From: Streptomyces albidoflavus | GTDB taxonomy: Bacteria; Actinomycetota; Actinomycetes; Streptomycetales; Streptomycetaceae | Assembly (NCBI RefSeq): GCF_000719955.1 | Contig: NZ_JOII01000008.1 | Span: 62,001 to 126,000, forward strand | Reading direction: 5' to 3' | DNA length: 64,000 bases | In this document: piece after piece, positions 35,640 to 44,475 of the stretch | Position numbering within the stretch: the stretch's first letter is position 1 | How the letters are laid out: each line of letters begins with the position of its first letter | Made by a program: the position numbers and the translations under genes | Notes under the pieces: generated by a model | Told to the model about the DNA's origin: nothing | Database searches by the model: none | Seen by the model: the letters and a program-made list of their open reading frames with translations, nothing else

Positions 35640-36530
35640 TCAGCGGGTCTCCTGCGGGGACGGCGTGTCCGTCTCCCGGTCCGCCGCCCACGAGGCCAGC
35701 AGGCGCAGGCCCTCGTCGGAGGGGGAGCCGGGCTCGGCGGTGTAGACGGTGAGGGTCAGGCCGGGCTCGGTGGCCATCTCCAGGCCCTCGTAGGCGAGGG
35801 TGAGCGCGCCGACGGCCGCGTGGTGGAAACGCTTGGTGCCGGTCCCGTGGTGGCGGACGTCGTGCGCGCCCCAGCGGGTGCGGAAGGCGTCGCTGCGGGT
35901 GGACAGCTCGCCGACGAGGTCGTGCAGCTCCTTGTCGTGCGGATTGCGCCCGGCCTCGGTGCGCAGGATGGCCACCGCCACGTCGGCGGCGAGGTCCCAG
36001 TCGGGGTAGAAGCGGCGGGAGGCCGGGTCGAGGAAGTTGAAGCGGGCGAGGTTGGCCTGGTTGTGCGGGTCGGCGTAGACGTCGGCGTAGAAGGCGCGGG
36101 CGAGCGGGTTGGCGGCCAGCACGTCCATGCGCCCGTTGCGGACGAAGGCGGGGCCGCCGGTGACCGCGTCCAGGGTCCACTGGAGGCTGCGGTGCGGCGT
36201 CCACTGCCGCGTGGCGCGGCGCCGGGGCCGGGCCAGCGCGTCGGAGCCGTCGGCGGCGCGGGCCAGGTTGAGCAGGTGCTCGCGTTCGGCGTCGTCGAGC
36301 TGGAGGGCGCGGGCGACCGCTTCGAGGACGGCCGGGGAGACGCCGGCGAGGTGGCCGCGTTCCAGCTTCGCGTAGTACTCGACGCTCACGTCCGCCAGTG
36401 CCGCCACCTCGCTGCGGCGCAGGCCGGGCACGCGCCGGCGCGGCCCGGCGGGCAGCCCGGCCCGCTCGGGGCTGATCCTGGATCGCCGCGAGGTCAGGAA
36501 CTCGCGGACCTCTGCACGGTTGTCCACCAC
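35640..36530 (-). CDS. XRE-family regulator with MmyB-like ligand domain
   Basis: A 296-residue regulator. The N-terminal helix-turn-helix is at about 30-85 (GLRRSEVAALADVSVEYYAKLERGHLAGVSPAVLEAVARAL). The C-terminal MmyB-like (PAS-related) ligand-binding domain at 105-285 contains the typical WTLDAVTGGPAFVRNGRMDVLAANPLA start. Such proteins bind fatty-acid-like or other hydrophobic ligands. The start is a GTG at 36530 (a second GTG follows directly). It is divergent from the dehydrogenase gene at 36674, and in this family usually represses that neighbouring oxidoreductase. Confidence 0.88.
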   Translation of the reverse strand: MVDNRAEVREFLTSRRSRISPERAGLPAGPRRRVPGLRRSEVAALADVSVEYYAKLERGHLAGVSPAVLEAVARALQLDDAEREHLLNLARAADGSDALARPRRRATRQWTPHRSLQWTLDAVTGGPAFVRNGRMDVLAANPLARAFYADVYADPHNQANLARFNFLDPASRRFYPDWDLAADVAVAILRTEAGRNPHDKELHDLVGELSTRSDAFRTRWGAHDVRHHGTGTKRFHHAAVGALTLAYEGLEMATEPGLTLTVYTAEPGSPSDEGLRLLASWAADRETDTPSPQETR

Positions 36531-36673
36531 TCGACGGTACGTCCCGCGCGGCCCGTGAGGGAGGTACTGCCGGTACACCCTTCGACGGTGACTGGCAGCC
36601 CCGCCGAAGTGGCGGTTGCCTGGAGGAGTGGCACCCGGTGGTGCCGCGCCTCCCACCCCGTAAGGAACCCCTG
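36531..36673. promoter_or_regulatory. Divergent promoter region, XRE regulator / dehydrogenase operon
   Basis: The octamer TCGACGGT occurs at 36531-36538 and again at 36582-36589, and GGCACC / GGTGCC (36630-36635, 36640-36645) form an inverted repeat. These are plausible regulator contacts in the 143-base gap. A TAAGGAACC ribosome binding site precedes the plus-strand gene. Confidence 0.35.
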
Positions 36674-37690
36674 ATGCGCGGAGCAGTGATCCACGCCCCC
36701 GGCGACGTACGCCTGGAGACGCTGGACGACCCGAAGATCATCCACCCCACCGACGCGGTCATCCGCACCGCCGTCACCTGCGTCTGCGGCTCGGACCTGT
36801 GGCCCTACCGAGGGCTGGAGCCGGTCGGCGACCCCCACCCGATGGGCCACGAGTACGTCGGCTTCGTCGAGGAGGTCGGCAGCGAGGTCACCTCCGTGCG
36901 GCCCGGACAGTTCGTCGTCGGCTCGTTCGCCACCTCGGACGGGACCTGCGCCAACTGCCGGAACGGCTTCCCCTCCAGCTGCCTGAACGTGGAGTTCATG
37001 AGCACCTGCCAGGCCGAGCTGGTCCGCATCCCGAACGCGCAGGGCACCCTGGTCGCCACCGACGGTCACCCGGACCGGGAACTGTGGCCCAGCCTGCTCG
37101 CCGTCTCCGACGTCATGGGCACCGGCTGGTGGGCGGCGGACGCCGCCGAGGTCCGGCCCGGCTCGACCGCCGTGGTCGTCGGTGACGGCGCGGTCGGCCT
37201 GTGCGCCGTCATCGCCGCTAAGGAACAGGGCGCGGAGCGGATCATCGTCATGTCCCGGCACGAACCGAGGCAGCGGCTCGCCCGCGAGTTCGGCGCCACC
37301 GACCTCGTCACCGAGCGCGGGGACGAGGGCGTCGCCCGCGTCAAGGAGCTGACCGGCGGCATCGGCGCCGACTCCGTCCTGGAGTGCGTCGGCACCGCCG
37401 AGGCCATGCGGCAGGCCCTGCACGCGGCCCGGCCCGGCGGCAACGTCGGCTTCGTCGGCGTCCCCCACGAGGTCGGCGTCGACGGCCAGGAACTCTTCTT
37501 CAGCCACGTCGGCCTGCGCGGCGGGCCCGCCCCCGTCCGCCGCTACCTGCCCGACCTCGTCCAGCGCGTCCTCGCGGGCCGCATCGACCCCGGCAAGGTC
37601 TTCGACCTCACCCTCCCGCTCGACCAGATCGCCGAGGGCTACCGGGCGATGGACGAGCGCCGCGCGATCAAGACGCTCCTGACCCCCTGA
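36674..37690 (+). CDS. Zinc-dependent alcohol dehydrogenase
   Basis: A 338-residue medium-chain dehydrogenase. Catalytic zinc ligands are in TCVCGSDLWPYRG and MGHEYVGFVEEVG. The structural-zinc loop CANCRNGFPSSC has three of the usual four Cys residues in sequence, so it may be weakened. The Rossmann motif is VGDGAVGLCAVIAA, followed by a basic MSRHEPRQRL, indicating NADP preference. It is the first gene of a probable operon with five small redox-type genes and is divergent from the XRE regulator. Confidence 0.88.
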   Translation: MRGAVIHAPGDVRLETLDDPKIIHPTDAVIRTAVTCVCGSDLWPYRGLEPVGDPHPMGHEYVGFVEEVGSEVTSVRPGQFVVGSFATSDGTCANCRNGFPSSCLNVEFMSTCQAELVRIPNAQGTLVATDGHPDRELWPSLLAVSDVMGTGWWAADAAEVRPGSTAVVVGDGAVGLCAVIAAKEQGAERIIVMSRHEPRQRLAREFGATDLVTERGDEGVARVKELTGGIGADSVLECVGTAEAMRQALHAARPGGNVGFVGVPHEVGVDGQELFFSHVGLRGGPAPVRRYLPDLVQRVLAGRIDPGKVFDLTLPLDQIAEGYRAMDERRAIKTLLTP

Positions 37691-37741
37691 CCCCCTGACG
37701 CACACCGGCCCCACCCGTTACGCCTCCCGAGGAGAACCACC

Positions 37742-38407
37742 ATGACCACCTTCGCCCTCGTCGGCGCCGGCCCCGGACTGGGCCTCGCCGCCGCCCGCCG
37801 CTTCGGGGCCGCGGGCCACCGGGTCGCCCTGCTCTCCCGCAGCGCCGACCACCTCGAACCCCTCGTCGCGGAGCTGTCCCGGGACGGAACCGAGGCCCGC
37901 GCCTACCCGGCCGACGTCCTCGCCCCGGACAGCCTCACCGCCGCCCTCGGCCGTGCCGCCGAGGAACTGGGCCCGGTGGAGATCCTCCAGTACAGCCCCG
38001 TGCCCCGGGCCGACTTCATGAAGCCCGTCCTGGAGACCACCGCCGCCGACCTGGACGACCCCCTCGCCTTCTCCGTCAAGGCGCCGGTGACCTGCGTACA
38101 GGCGGTCCTGCCCGGCATGCGGGCACTGGGCCGCGGCACGCTGCTCTTCGTCAACGGCGGCAGCGCCGTGCGCCCCGCCCCGCGCGTGGCCGGCACCTCG
38201 ATCGCCTTCGCCGCCGAGAGCGCCTACGCACGGATGCTGCACGACGCGCTCGCCGGCGAGAACATCCACGCCGCCCAGCTGATCATCCCCGGCGCGATCC
38301 GCCCGGACGCCGAGCACTCCAGCCCGGACGCCCTGGCCGAGCGGCTGTACGCCCTCCACACCGGGCGCGACGAGTTCCGGCACTACGCCGAACCCCTGCC
38401 CGGATGA
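37742..38407 (+). CDS. SDR-fold protein lacking the YxxxK pair
   Basis: A 221-residue Rossmann-fold protein: GAGPGLGLAAARRFG cofactor loop, basic SRSADHL after strand 2 and ADVLAPDSL. Where classical SDRs have Ser and YxxxK, it has NGGSAVRP and SIAFAAESAYARMLHDAL, so the Tyr/Lys catalytic pair is missing or displaced. It may bind NADP without classical reductase chemistry. The ribosome binding site is GAGGAGAACC. Its stop overlaps the next gene's start by four bases. Confidence 0.8.
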   Translation: MTTFALVGAGPGLGLAAARRFGAAGHRVALLSRSADHLEPLVAELSRDGTEARAYPADVLAPDSLTAALGRAAEELGPVEILQYSPVPRADFMKPVLETTAADLDDPLAFSVKAPVTCVQAVLPGMRALGRGTLLFVNGGSAVRPAPRVAGTSIAFAAESAYARMLHDALAGENIHAAQLIIPGAIRPDAEHSSPDALAERLYALHTGRDEFRHYAEPLPG

Positions 38408-38916
38408 GGCCGCGAAGGAGCCTCGCCCGCGCCCTGGCGGCAACGGCGCTGCTGCCGGCCGGGACCGCGTGCGCCGATGGCTCCCCGCACCCCGCGCCCC
38501 CCGCGCAGGCGGCTTCCGCCACGCCCACCGACAGGAGCACCGCCAGGGAACTCCGGGTCACCCTCGACGGCCGTCCGGTCGGCGCCACCCTGCACGACAC
38601 CCCGCCCGCCCGCGACTTCGCGAAGCTGCTCCCGCTCACCCTGGAGCTGGAGGACTTCCACGACACGGAACGCGTGGCCGCCCTGCCACGCCGCCTGGAC
38701 ACCTCCGGCGCCCCCGAACCCGTCCGGGCCGGCCCAGGAGACATCGCCTACTACGCCCCCTGGGGCAACCTGGCCCTCTTCCACCGCGACGGCCCCGCCC
38801 CCTCCGCCGACCTCCTCGTCCTCGGCCGCCTCGAGGCCGGCCCCGGGCAGCTCGGCCGCGCCACCCGCATCACGATCGAGGCGGCGCCCTCCCCGGCACC
38901 CAGGAGCCCCTCATGA
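38404..38916 (+). CDS. Secreted cyclophilin-like fold protein
   Basis: A 170-residue protein with an exported N-terminus (Arg-rich start, hydrophobic [17 protein letters not shown]; the Cys could be lipidated, though the lipobox is weak). The mature domain (about 45-160) has the cyclophilin-like YtfG/PF18050-type wording: [36 protein letters not shown], then [20 protein letters not shown]. Proline isomerase activity is not established for this family. It is coupled on both sides by 4-base overlaps. Confidence 0.78.
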   Translation: MRPRRSLARALAATALLPAGTACADGSPHPAPPAQAASATPTDRSTARELRVTLDGRPVGATLHDTPPARDFAKLLPLTLELEDFHDTERVAALPRRLDTSGAPEPVRAGPGDIAYYAPWGNLALFHRDGPAPSADLLVLGRLEAGPGQLGRATRITIEAAPSPAPRSPS

Positions 38917-39692
38917 GCAGCCGCAGGAACCCCGTCTACGACTTCGGCGGGCAGGTCGCCTTCGTCACCGGCGCCGGCTCCGGCATGGGCCTGGCCACCG
39001 CCCGGGCCTTCGCGGAGTCCGGCGCCGCCGTGGCCCTCGCCGACCTCGACGAGCGGGCCGTCACCGCCGCCGCGCGGGAACTGGCCGACGCCGGGCACCA
39101 GGCCCTCGCGTTGCGCTGCGACGTCACCGACGAGGCCCAGGTCGCCGCCGCCGTCGACCGGACCGTGGAGGCATTCGGGCGGCTCGACCTGGCGTACAAC
39201 AACGCCGGGGTCATGCCGCCGCCGACCGACGCCGCCGAGGAGAGCGCCGGGCAGTTCGACCGCGTCCAGGACATCAACCTGCGCGGCGTCTGGGCCGCCA
39301 TGAAGCACGAGCTGCGCCACATGCGGACCAAGGGCGGCGGCGCGATCGTCAACTGCTCCAGCCTCGGCGGCCTCGTCGGCAACCCAGGCCGCGCCGCCTA
39401 CCACGCCTCCAAGCACGGCGTCATCGGCCTGACCAGGAGCGCGGCCCTCGAATACGGCCCGCGCGGCATCCGCGTCAACGCCGTCTGCCCCGGCACCATC
39501 CGCACCCCCATGGTCGACGCCATGATCGAGCGCGGCGAACTCGACCGTACCCAGGCGGAGAGCGGCCAGGCCGTCCCCCGCCTCGGGGAGGCCGAGGAGA
39601 TCGCCCAGGCCGTGCTGTGGCTGTCCAGCCCCGGCGCCGGTTACGTCACCGGGGTCGCCCTGCCGGTCGACGGCGGCTACACGGCCCGGTAG
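38913..39692 (+). CDS. Short-chain dehydrogenase/reductase (SDR)
   Basis: A 259-residue classical [19 protein letters not shown] cofactor loop, an acidic LADLDERA indicating NAD preference, NNAGV, Ser in VNCSSLGG, and [19 protein letters not shown] with the Tyr/Lys pair. It ends [15 protein letters not shown]. It overlaps the cyclophilin-like gene by four bases (ATGA). The SDR at 40154 is closely related in sequence, suggesting duplication within the cluster. Confidence 0.9.
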   Translation: MSSRRNPVYDFGGQVAFVTGAGSGMGLATARAFAESGAAVALADLDERAVTAAARELADAGHQALALRCDVTDEAQVAAAVDRTVEAFGRLDLAYNNAGVMPPPTDAAEESAGQFDRVQDINLRGVWAAMKHELRHMRTKGGGAIVNCSSLGGLVGNPGRAAYHASKHGVIGLTRSAALEYGPRGIRVNAVCPGTIRTPMVDAMIERGELDRTQAESGQAVPRLGEAEEIAQAVLWLSSPGAGYVTGVALPVDGGYTAR

Positions 39693-39734
39693 CGGCGCGA
39701 ACCTCCCCTCCGCCCCCCCCCAGGAAGGATCACC

Positions 39735-40157
39735 ATGGAGCACATCATCTCGACCCCGACGGTGAAGGCACCGGCCGAGCGGTTCACCGGCGACGTGTAC
39801 CTCGACACCGTCGAGTCGCCCACCGCCCCCGCCCGCCTCGGCGCCGCCCTGGTCCGCTTCACCCCCGGCGCCCGCACCCACTGGCACCGTCACGTCCACG
39901 GCCAGACCCTCCGCATCACCGACGGCGAGGGCCTGGTCGTCACCCGCGACGGCAGTGCCGTACGCGTCACCGCCGGGCAGACCGTGAAGTGCCCGCCCGG
40001 CGAGGAACACTGGCACGGCGGCACCGCCACCACGCTCATGGCCCACCTCGCCATGGTGGTCGGCGACGCCGACGGCGACGGCACCACCTGGCTCGAACCC
40101 GTCAGCGACGAGGAGTTCGCGCAGGCTCTCCGCGACACGGAGGGGAGCGCCACGTGA
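39735..40157 (+). CDS. Cupin-domain protein
   Basis: A 140-residue single-domain cupin. Motif 1 is [19 protein letters not shown] (metal-binding His residues); motif 2 is [15 protein letters not shown]. It likely binds a divalent metal in the cytoplasm, as a small dioxygenase, isomerase or carboxymuconolactone-decarboxylase-associated protein. Its place between two SDR genes suggests a shared pathway. The ribosome binding site is AGGAAGGATC. The next gene starts inside its stop. Confidence 0.85.
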   Translation: MEHIISTPTVKAPAERFTGDVYLDTVESPTAPARLGAALVRFTPGARTHWHRHVHGQTLRITDGEGLVVTRDGSAVRVTAGQTVKCPPGEEHWHGGTATTLMAHLAMVVGDADGDGTTWLEPVSDEEFAQALRDTEGSAT

Positions 40158-40927
40158 CGGCCCGCACCACCTACGACTTCCGGGGTGGGACCGCCTTCGT
40201 CACCGGCGCCGCCTCCGGCATCGGCCGGGCCACCGCGCTCGCCTTCGTGAGGGCCGGTGCCCGGGTCGCCCTCGTCGACCTGTCCGCCGACGGCCTGCGC
40301 CAAACGGCCCGCCTCGTCGAGGCGGCCGGCGGCGAGGCCCTGCCCCTCACCTGCGACGTCACCGACGAGGACGAGGTCCGGGCGGCGGTCGACAGGACCG
40401 TCGGCCGGTTCGGGAGGCTGGACGCCGCCTTCAACAACGCCGGAGTCGAACAGCCCGTACAGACCGCCGCCGAGACCGCCAAGGAGGACTGGGACCGCAT
40501 CCTCGGCGTGAGCCTCACCGGGGCCTTCCTGTGCACCAGGGCCCAGATCCGGCAGATGCGCGCACAGGGCGGCGGCGGAGCCGTCGTCAACGTCTCCTCG
40601 GGCGCCGGGGTCAAGGGGTTCCGGGGCCAGGCCGCCTACGCGGCGGCCAAGCACGGCATCATCGGCTTCACCCGCTCCGCCGCCCTCGACCATGCCGCCG
40701 AGGGCATCCGGGTCAACGCCGTCTGCCCCGGCATCGTCGACACCGAGATGATCCGCCGCTTCGGCGAGACCCGCCCCGGCGGGCGGGACGGGCTCGTCGC
40801 CGACGAGCCCGTCGGCCGCCTGGGCAGGCCCGAGGAGATCGCCTCGGCGGTGCTCTGGCTCTGCTCCGACGACGCCGCCTTCACCACCGGCACGGCCCTC
40901 GTCGTCGACGGCGGCCAGACCGTGTGA
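40154..40927 (+). CDS. Short-chain dehydrogenase/reductase (SDR)
   Basis: A 257-residue classical [19 protein letters not shown], an acidic [42 protein letters not shown] and [18 protein letters not shown] with the Tyr/Lys pair, ending [15 protein letters not shown]. The start is a GTG at 40154 inside the cupin stop (GTGA). It is the last gene of the redox operon and converges on the deacetylase gene 15 bases away. Confidence 0.9.
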   Translation: MTARTTYDFRGGTAFVTGAASGIGRATALAFVRAGARVALVDLSADGLRQTARLVEAAGGEALPLTCDVTDEDEVRAAVDRTVGRFGRLDAAFNNAGVEQPVQTAAETAKEDWDRILGVSLTGAFLCTRAQIRQMRAQGGGGAVVNVSSGAGVKGFRGQAAYAAAKHGIIGFTRSAALDHAAEGIRVNAVCPGIVDTEMIRRFGETRPGGRDGLVADEPVGRLGRPEEIASAVLWLCSDDAAFTTGTALVVDGGQTV

Positions 40928-40942
40928 GCCGCGCGGCAGGCT

Positions 40943-41833
40943 TCACCCCTCGCGCGGACTCCGGCGCCGGAAGTCCGCCGCCATCTCCTCGAAGGGGACC
41001 CACTTCACGCCCTCGTGGCTGTTCACGTGGTCGATGAAGCGTTCCAGCATCAGCAGGGTCTGGGGGCGGCCGGAGACGTCGGGGTGGATGGTGATCGAGA
41101 AGACGGCGTACTCCATCTCGCGGTGGACCCAGTCGAACTGGTCGCGCCACTGGGTCTCGATGTCGCGGGGGTTGAGGTAGCCGTGGCTGTTGGGGGACGA
41201 CTTGATCCACATCATCGGGGGGAGGTCGTCCAGGTACCAGTTGGCGGGGATCTCGACCAGGTCGGTCTCCTCGCCGCGCCGGAGCGGCTTCATCCAGGCC
41301 GAGGCGGGCTGGTCGTAGTCGATGCGGGTCCACGAGTCGCCCGAGCGGACGTAGTACGGCTCGAAGTCGCGGTGCATCAGGGAGTGGTCGTAGGTGAGCC
41401 CGCGCTCCAGGAGCAGGTCGGCGGTGGCCTCGCTCAGTTCCCACCAGGGGGCGACGTAGCCGGTGGGGGCCTTGCCCGCGCGGCGGGTCAGCAGCTCGAC
41501 CGCGTAGTCGAGGATGTCGGCCTCCTGCGTGCGGGTCATGGAGATCGGGTTCTCGTGGCTGTAGCCGTGCACGCCGATCTCGTGGCCCGCCGCCACGCAG
41601 GCGTCGAACTGCTCGGGGAAGGTTTCCACGGAGTGGCCCGGCCAGTAGAACGACTGGCGGATCCCGGCGCGCCGGAACAGCTCCAGGAGCCGCGGTACGC
41701 CCACCTCGCCGGCGAACATGCCGCGCGACACGTCGCCGGGCGAGTCCTCGCCGCCGTAACTGCCGAGCCAGCCGCCGACCGCGTCGACGTCCACGCCGAA
41801 ACCGATGAAGATCTCCTTGGGCACGGTCCTCAC
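40943..41833 (-). CDS. Polysaccharide deacetylase family protein (PgdA/PuuE-like)
   Basis: A 296-residue cytoplasmic-looking protein (no signal peptide) of the NodB-homology fold. The acidic start motif is [12 protein letters not shown]; the metal-binding HGYSHENP contains the HxxxH pair; VAPWWELSE and ITIHPDVSG complete the active site. Length and wording fit the intracellular branch with Helicobacter PgdA- and allantoinase-like (PuuE) enzymes, so the substrate may be a small amide or N-acetyl compound rather than polymer. The asparaginase gene lies upstream on the same strand. Confidence 0.85.
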   Translation of the reverse strand: MRTVPKEIFIGFGVDVDAVGGWLGSYGGEDSPGDVSRGMFAGEVGVPRLLELFRRAGIRQSFYWPGHSVETFPEQFDACVAAGHEIGVHGYSHENPISMTRTQEADILDYAVELLTRRAGKAPTGYVAPWWELSEATADLLLERGLTYDHSLMHRDFEPYYVRSGDSWTRIDYDQPASAWMKPLRRGEETDLVEIPANWYLDDLPPMMWIKSSPNSHGYLNPRDIETQWRDQFDWVHREMEYAVFSITIHPDVSGRPQTLLMLERFIDHVNSHEGVKWVPFEEMAADFRRRSPREG

Positions 41834-41903
41834 ACTCCTCGCCCCGAGCGGGTGGATCGGTGCGGTGCCGGGCCGGGGCCCGGACGTTGCGTGGGCGGCC
41901 GGC

Positions 41904-42905
41904 TCAGTTCTCCAGCCAGCCGGAGACGGCGCGGGCCGCCCCGCGTCTGCTGGCGGCCAGCGCCACCGAGAGCAGCAGCCGGGCCTGCCACGGGCTGAGT
42001 TCGCCCGCGAAGACGGCGCCCGCCTTCACCAGGTCGACCCCGCCCCCGCCGCCGTACAGCGGGACGGCCGGGCCGCACGGCACGCGCGAGCAGACCACCA
42101 CCGGGACGCCCGCGCCGGTCAGCCGGGCCACCTCGCGGGCGACCCGGGGCGCGGTGTTGCCGGTGCCGGGCGCGGCCAGCACCAGGCCCGCCGCGCCCGC
42201 CTCGGCGGCGGCCCGCAGCAGGGTCTCGTCGGCGCCCGGGTAGAGGGCGACCACGTCGACGCGGGGCAGGCCCGTGTCCGGGTCGACGCCCGGCAGGGGG
42301 CGCGGCGGTCCGGGCGGGGCCAGCGCCGTCACCCTGCCGTCGTGGACGCGCAGCACGGGGCCCCGGCCGGGGGCGCCGAAGGCGCGGTGCGAGAGCGTGT
42401 CGATCTTGGTGACGCCCCGGGCGGCGAAGACCATGCCGTCGAAGCAGAGCAGCGGCCCCCGGTCGCGCGCCAGCGGGTCGGCGGCGACCGCGAAGGCGTC
42501 CCGCAGGTTCTCCGGGCCGTCGGGGGAGCGCGAGTCGTACGGCTCCTGCGCGCCGGTCAGCACCACCGGGCGCGGGTCGTCCAGCAGCAGCGAGGCGAGG
42601 AAGACCGTCTCCTCCATGGTGTCCGTGCCGTGCGTGACGACCAGGCCGTCCGGACGGGCGCCGTCCGTGCCCGGCACGGGGGCCGCCAGCGCGGCCCGCA
42701 TCTCCTCGACCACCAGACGCATCTTCTCCAGGTCCCAGGAGAACGAGCCGCCCAGCTCCAGATCGCGCACCGGGACGGTCGTCTCCCCGCCGGACAGGCC
42801 CGCCTGGCGCAGCAGGTCCCGGCCGGTGGCGGTGGGGACGCGGCCGTCGGGACCGCCGGTGGAGGCGATGGTGCCGCCTGTGGCGAGCAGGGCGACGGTG
42901 GGCAT
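41904..42905 (-). CDS. Asparaginase family protein
   Basis: A 333-residue amidohydrolase. The first catalytic Thr is in [11 protein letters not shown] and the second block is [31 protein letters not shown] and [11 protein letters not shown] are also conserved. No signal peptide is seen from the ATG at 42905, which follows AAGGACCCCTC, so it should be cytoplasmic and hydrolyse L-asparagine to aspartate and ammonia. It is 71 bases upstream of the deacetylase gene on the same strand. Confidence 0.9.
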   Translation of the reverse strand: MPTVALLATGGTIASTGGPDGRVPTATGRDLLRQAGLSGGETTVPVRDLELGGSFSWDLEKMRLVVEEMRAALAAPVPGTDGARPDGLVVTHGTDTMEETVFLASLLLDDPRPVVLTGAQEPYDSRSPDGPENLRDAFAVAADPLARDRGPLLCFDGMVFAARGVTKIDTLSHRAFGAPGRGPVLRVHDGRVTALAPPGPPRPLPGVDPDTGLPRVDVVALYPGADETLLRAAAEAGAAGLVLAAPGTGNTAPRVAREVARLTGAGVPVVVCSRVPCGPAVPLYGGGGGVDLVKAGAVFAGELSPWQARLLLSVALAASRRGAARAVSGWLEN

Positions 42906-43111
42906 GAGGGGTCCTTCCGCCGGTCGGACGTGCCGGGGCGGGGCGTGCCTCGTCGTACGCCCTCTTCCCAGCATCGCGGCACTCGGGGTGGGGCGCGAGC
43001 GGGGGCGGCCCGCGGCCGGGGCGGGGTCTGGTCCGCCGGGCCGGAACGGGCGTACCCGTCACCGACGGCCTCACGCGCCGGCCGGGCCGAGGCCGCCCGG
43101 CTGCGAAGGGC

Positions 43112-44317
43112 TCACCCCCGCCCCGTGGTCACCGCCCTGTCCACCTGGGCCGGGGAGAGGGCGTGTTCGGTGGCGAGGATGGCGGCGCCGAGGGCGGCGG
43201 CGTTCTGCTGGGTGCGGCTGGGTTCGATGCGCAGGACGCGGGTGGCGAGGGGGTGGGAGCGGCGGTAGACGACCTCGCGGAGGCCGGCGAGGAGGGGGTC
43301 GTGGGCGGCGGCCAGGGCCCCGCCGACGGTCACGGTGTCGGGGTTGAAGAAGTTGACCAGGCCGGCCAGGACCTCGCCGACGGCGCGGCCGGCCTCGCGG
43401 ACCAGGCGGACCGCCTCGCGGTCGCCGGACTGGGCCAGCCGGACCACGTCGCTGCCGGTGGCGGCGGTGCGGCCGAGGCGGGAGAGTTCGGCGGCCAGCG
43501 CGGAACCGCCCGCGACCGCCTCCAGGCAGCCGGTGTTGCCGCAGCGGCACGGCTCGTCCCGCTCGGTGACGCGGATGTGGCCGATGTCCCCGGCCGAGCC
43601 CTGCGCGCCCCGGTGGAGGCGGCCGTCGGCGATGATGCCGCAGCCGATGCCGGTGCCGACCTTGATGTGCAGTAGGAAGCGGCAGTCGGGGAAGGCCTGC
43701 CGCTGCTCGGCCAGGGCCATCACGTTCACGTCGTTGTCGACGAGGGCGCGGACGCCGAGGCGGGCGGCGAAGAAGTCGGGGATCGGGTAGTGGTGCCAGC
43801 CCGGCATGATCGGCGGGTCGACCGGGCGCCCCGTGGAGAACTCCACCGGCCCCGGCACGCCGACGCCGATCGAGCGCAGGGTGCCCGGCGGGCGTCCCGC
43901 CTCCTCGGTGAGGGCGCGCAGGGTCCGCTCGACGTGGCGCAGGACCGGGTCGGGGCCGTCCGCGATGGAGAGCGGGTCCTCCTGGACGGCGAGCACGGCG
44001 CCGCCGATGTCCCGCAGCACCACCCGGCAGTGCGAGGCGCCCAGGTCGACCCCGGCGACGGTGTGCCCGCCGGTCCGCAGGGCGAGCCGCCGGGGCGGCC
44101 GGCCGCCGGTCGAGCCGCCTTCGGCCGCCTCGTCGACGAAGCCGTGCGCGATCAGCGCGTCGACCCGCGAGGAGACGGTGGAGCGGGCCAGTCCGGTGAG
44201 CCGGGCGATGTCGGCGCGGGTCCGCGCGGCGCCGGAGCTGATCAGTGCGAGCACCTCGCCCGGCGAATGGAAGGAGGTCGCCGAGGGCTGCTCGGGCGCG
44301 GAAGGCATAGCCGTCAC
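43112..44317 (-). CDS. ROK-family transcriptional repressor
   Basis: A 401-residue ROK regulator. The winged helix-turn-helix is at about 18-80 (ADIARLTGLARSTVSSRVDALIAHGFV). A sugar-kinase-like domain follows: GVDLGASHCRVVLRD, the zinc site CRCGNTGCLEAVAGG and IGCGIIADGRLHRGAQGSAGDIGHI. Such proteins bind a sugar and release an operator. A GTG at 44317 or an ATG at 44308 could start it; no clear ribosome binding site is visible. It is divergent from a sugar ABC importer and very likely represses it. Confidence 0.9.
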   Translation of the reverse strand: MTAMPSAPEQPSATSFHSPGEVLALISSGAARTRADIARLTGLARSTVSSRVDALIAHGFVDEAAEGGSTGGRPPRRLALRTGGHTVAGVDLGASHCRVVLRDIGGAVLAVQEDPLSIADGPDPVLRHVERTLRALTEEAGRPPGTLRSIGVGVPGPVEFSTGRPVDPPIMPGWHHYPIPDFFAARLGVRALVDNDVNVMALAEQRQAFPDCRFLLHIKVGTGIGCGIIADGRLHRGAQGSAGDIGHIRVTERDEPCRCGNTGCLEAVAGGSALAAELSRLGRTAATGSDVVRLAQSGDREAVRLVREAGRAVGEVLAGLVNFFNPDTVTVGGALAAAHDPLLAGLREVVYRRSHPLATRVLRIEPSRTQQNAAALGAAILATEHALSPAQVDRAVTTGRG

Positions 44318-44381
44318 CCTAAGGAGGAGTTCTGCTGCTCACAAGGCGCCCATTGTTCGGCAGCCGTTCTAAGTCGCGCTC

Positions 44382-44402
44382 AACTCCGTTGAAAACAAAG
44401 TT
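44382..44402. promoter_or_regulatory. Candidate operator of the ROK/sugar ABC divergent pair
   Basis: AACTCCGTT (44382-44390) and AACAAAGTT (44394-44402) form a 9-3-9 inverted repeat with two mismatched positions, in an AT-richer patch. Just downstream, TTGAC-AG-GTCAA (44413-44424) is a second palindrome that includes a TTGACA -35-like hexamer. Both are well placed for repression of the importer operon. Confidence 0.5.
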
Positions 44403-44475
44403 ACTTGGTCCCTTGACAGGTCAAAGGTCCGGGCGGACTCTGCTCGGCAGACCGCTGACCGAGGAGCCAGTCGCG

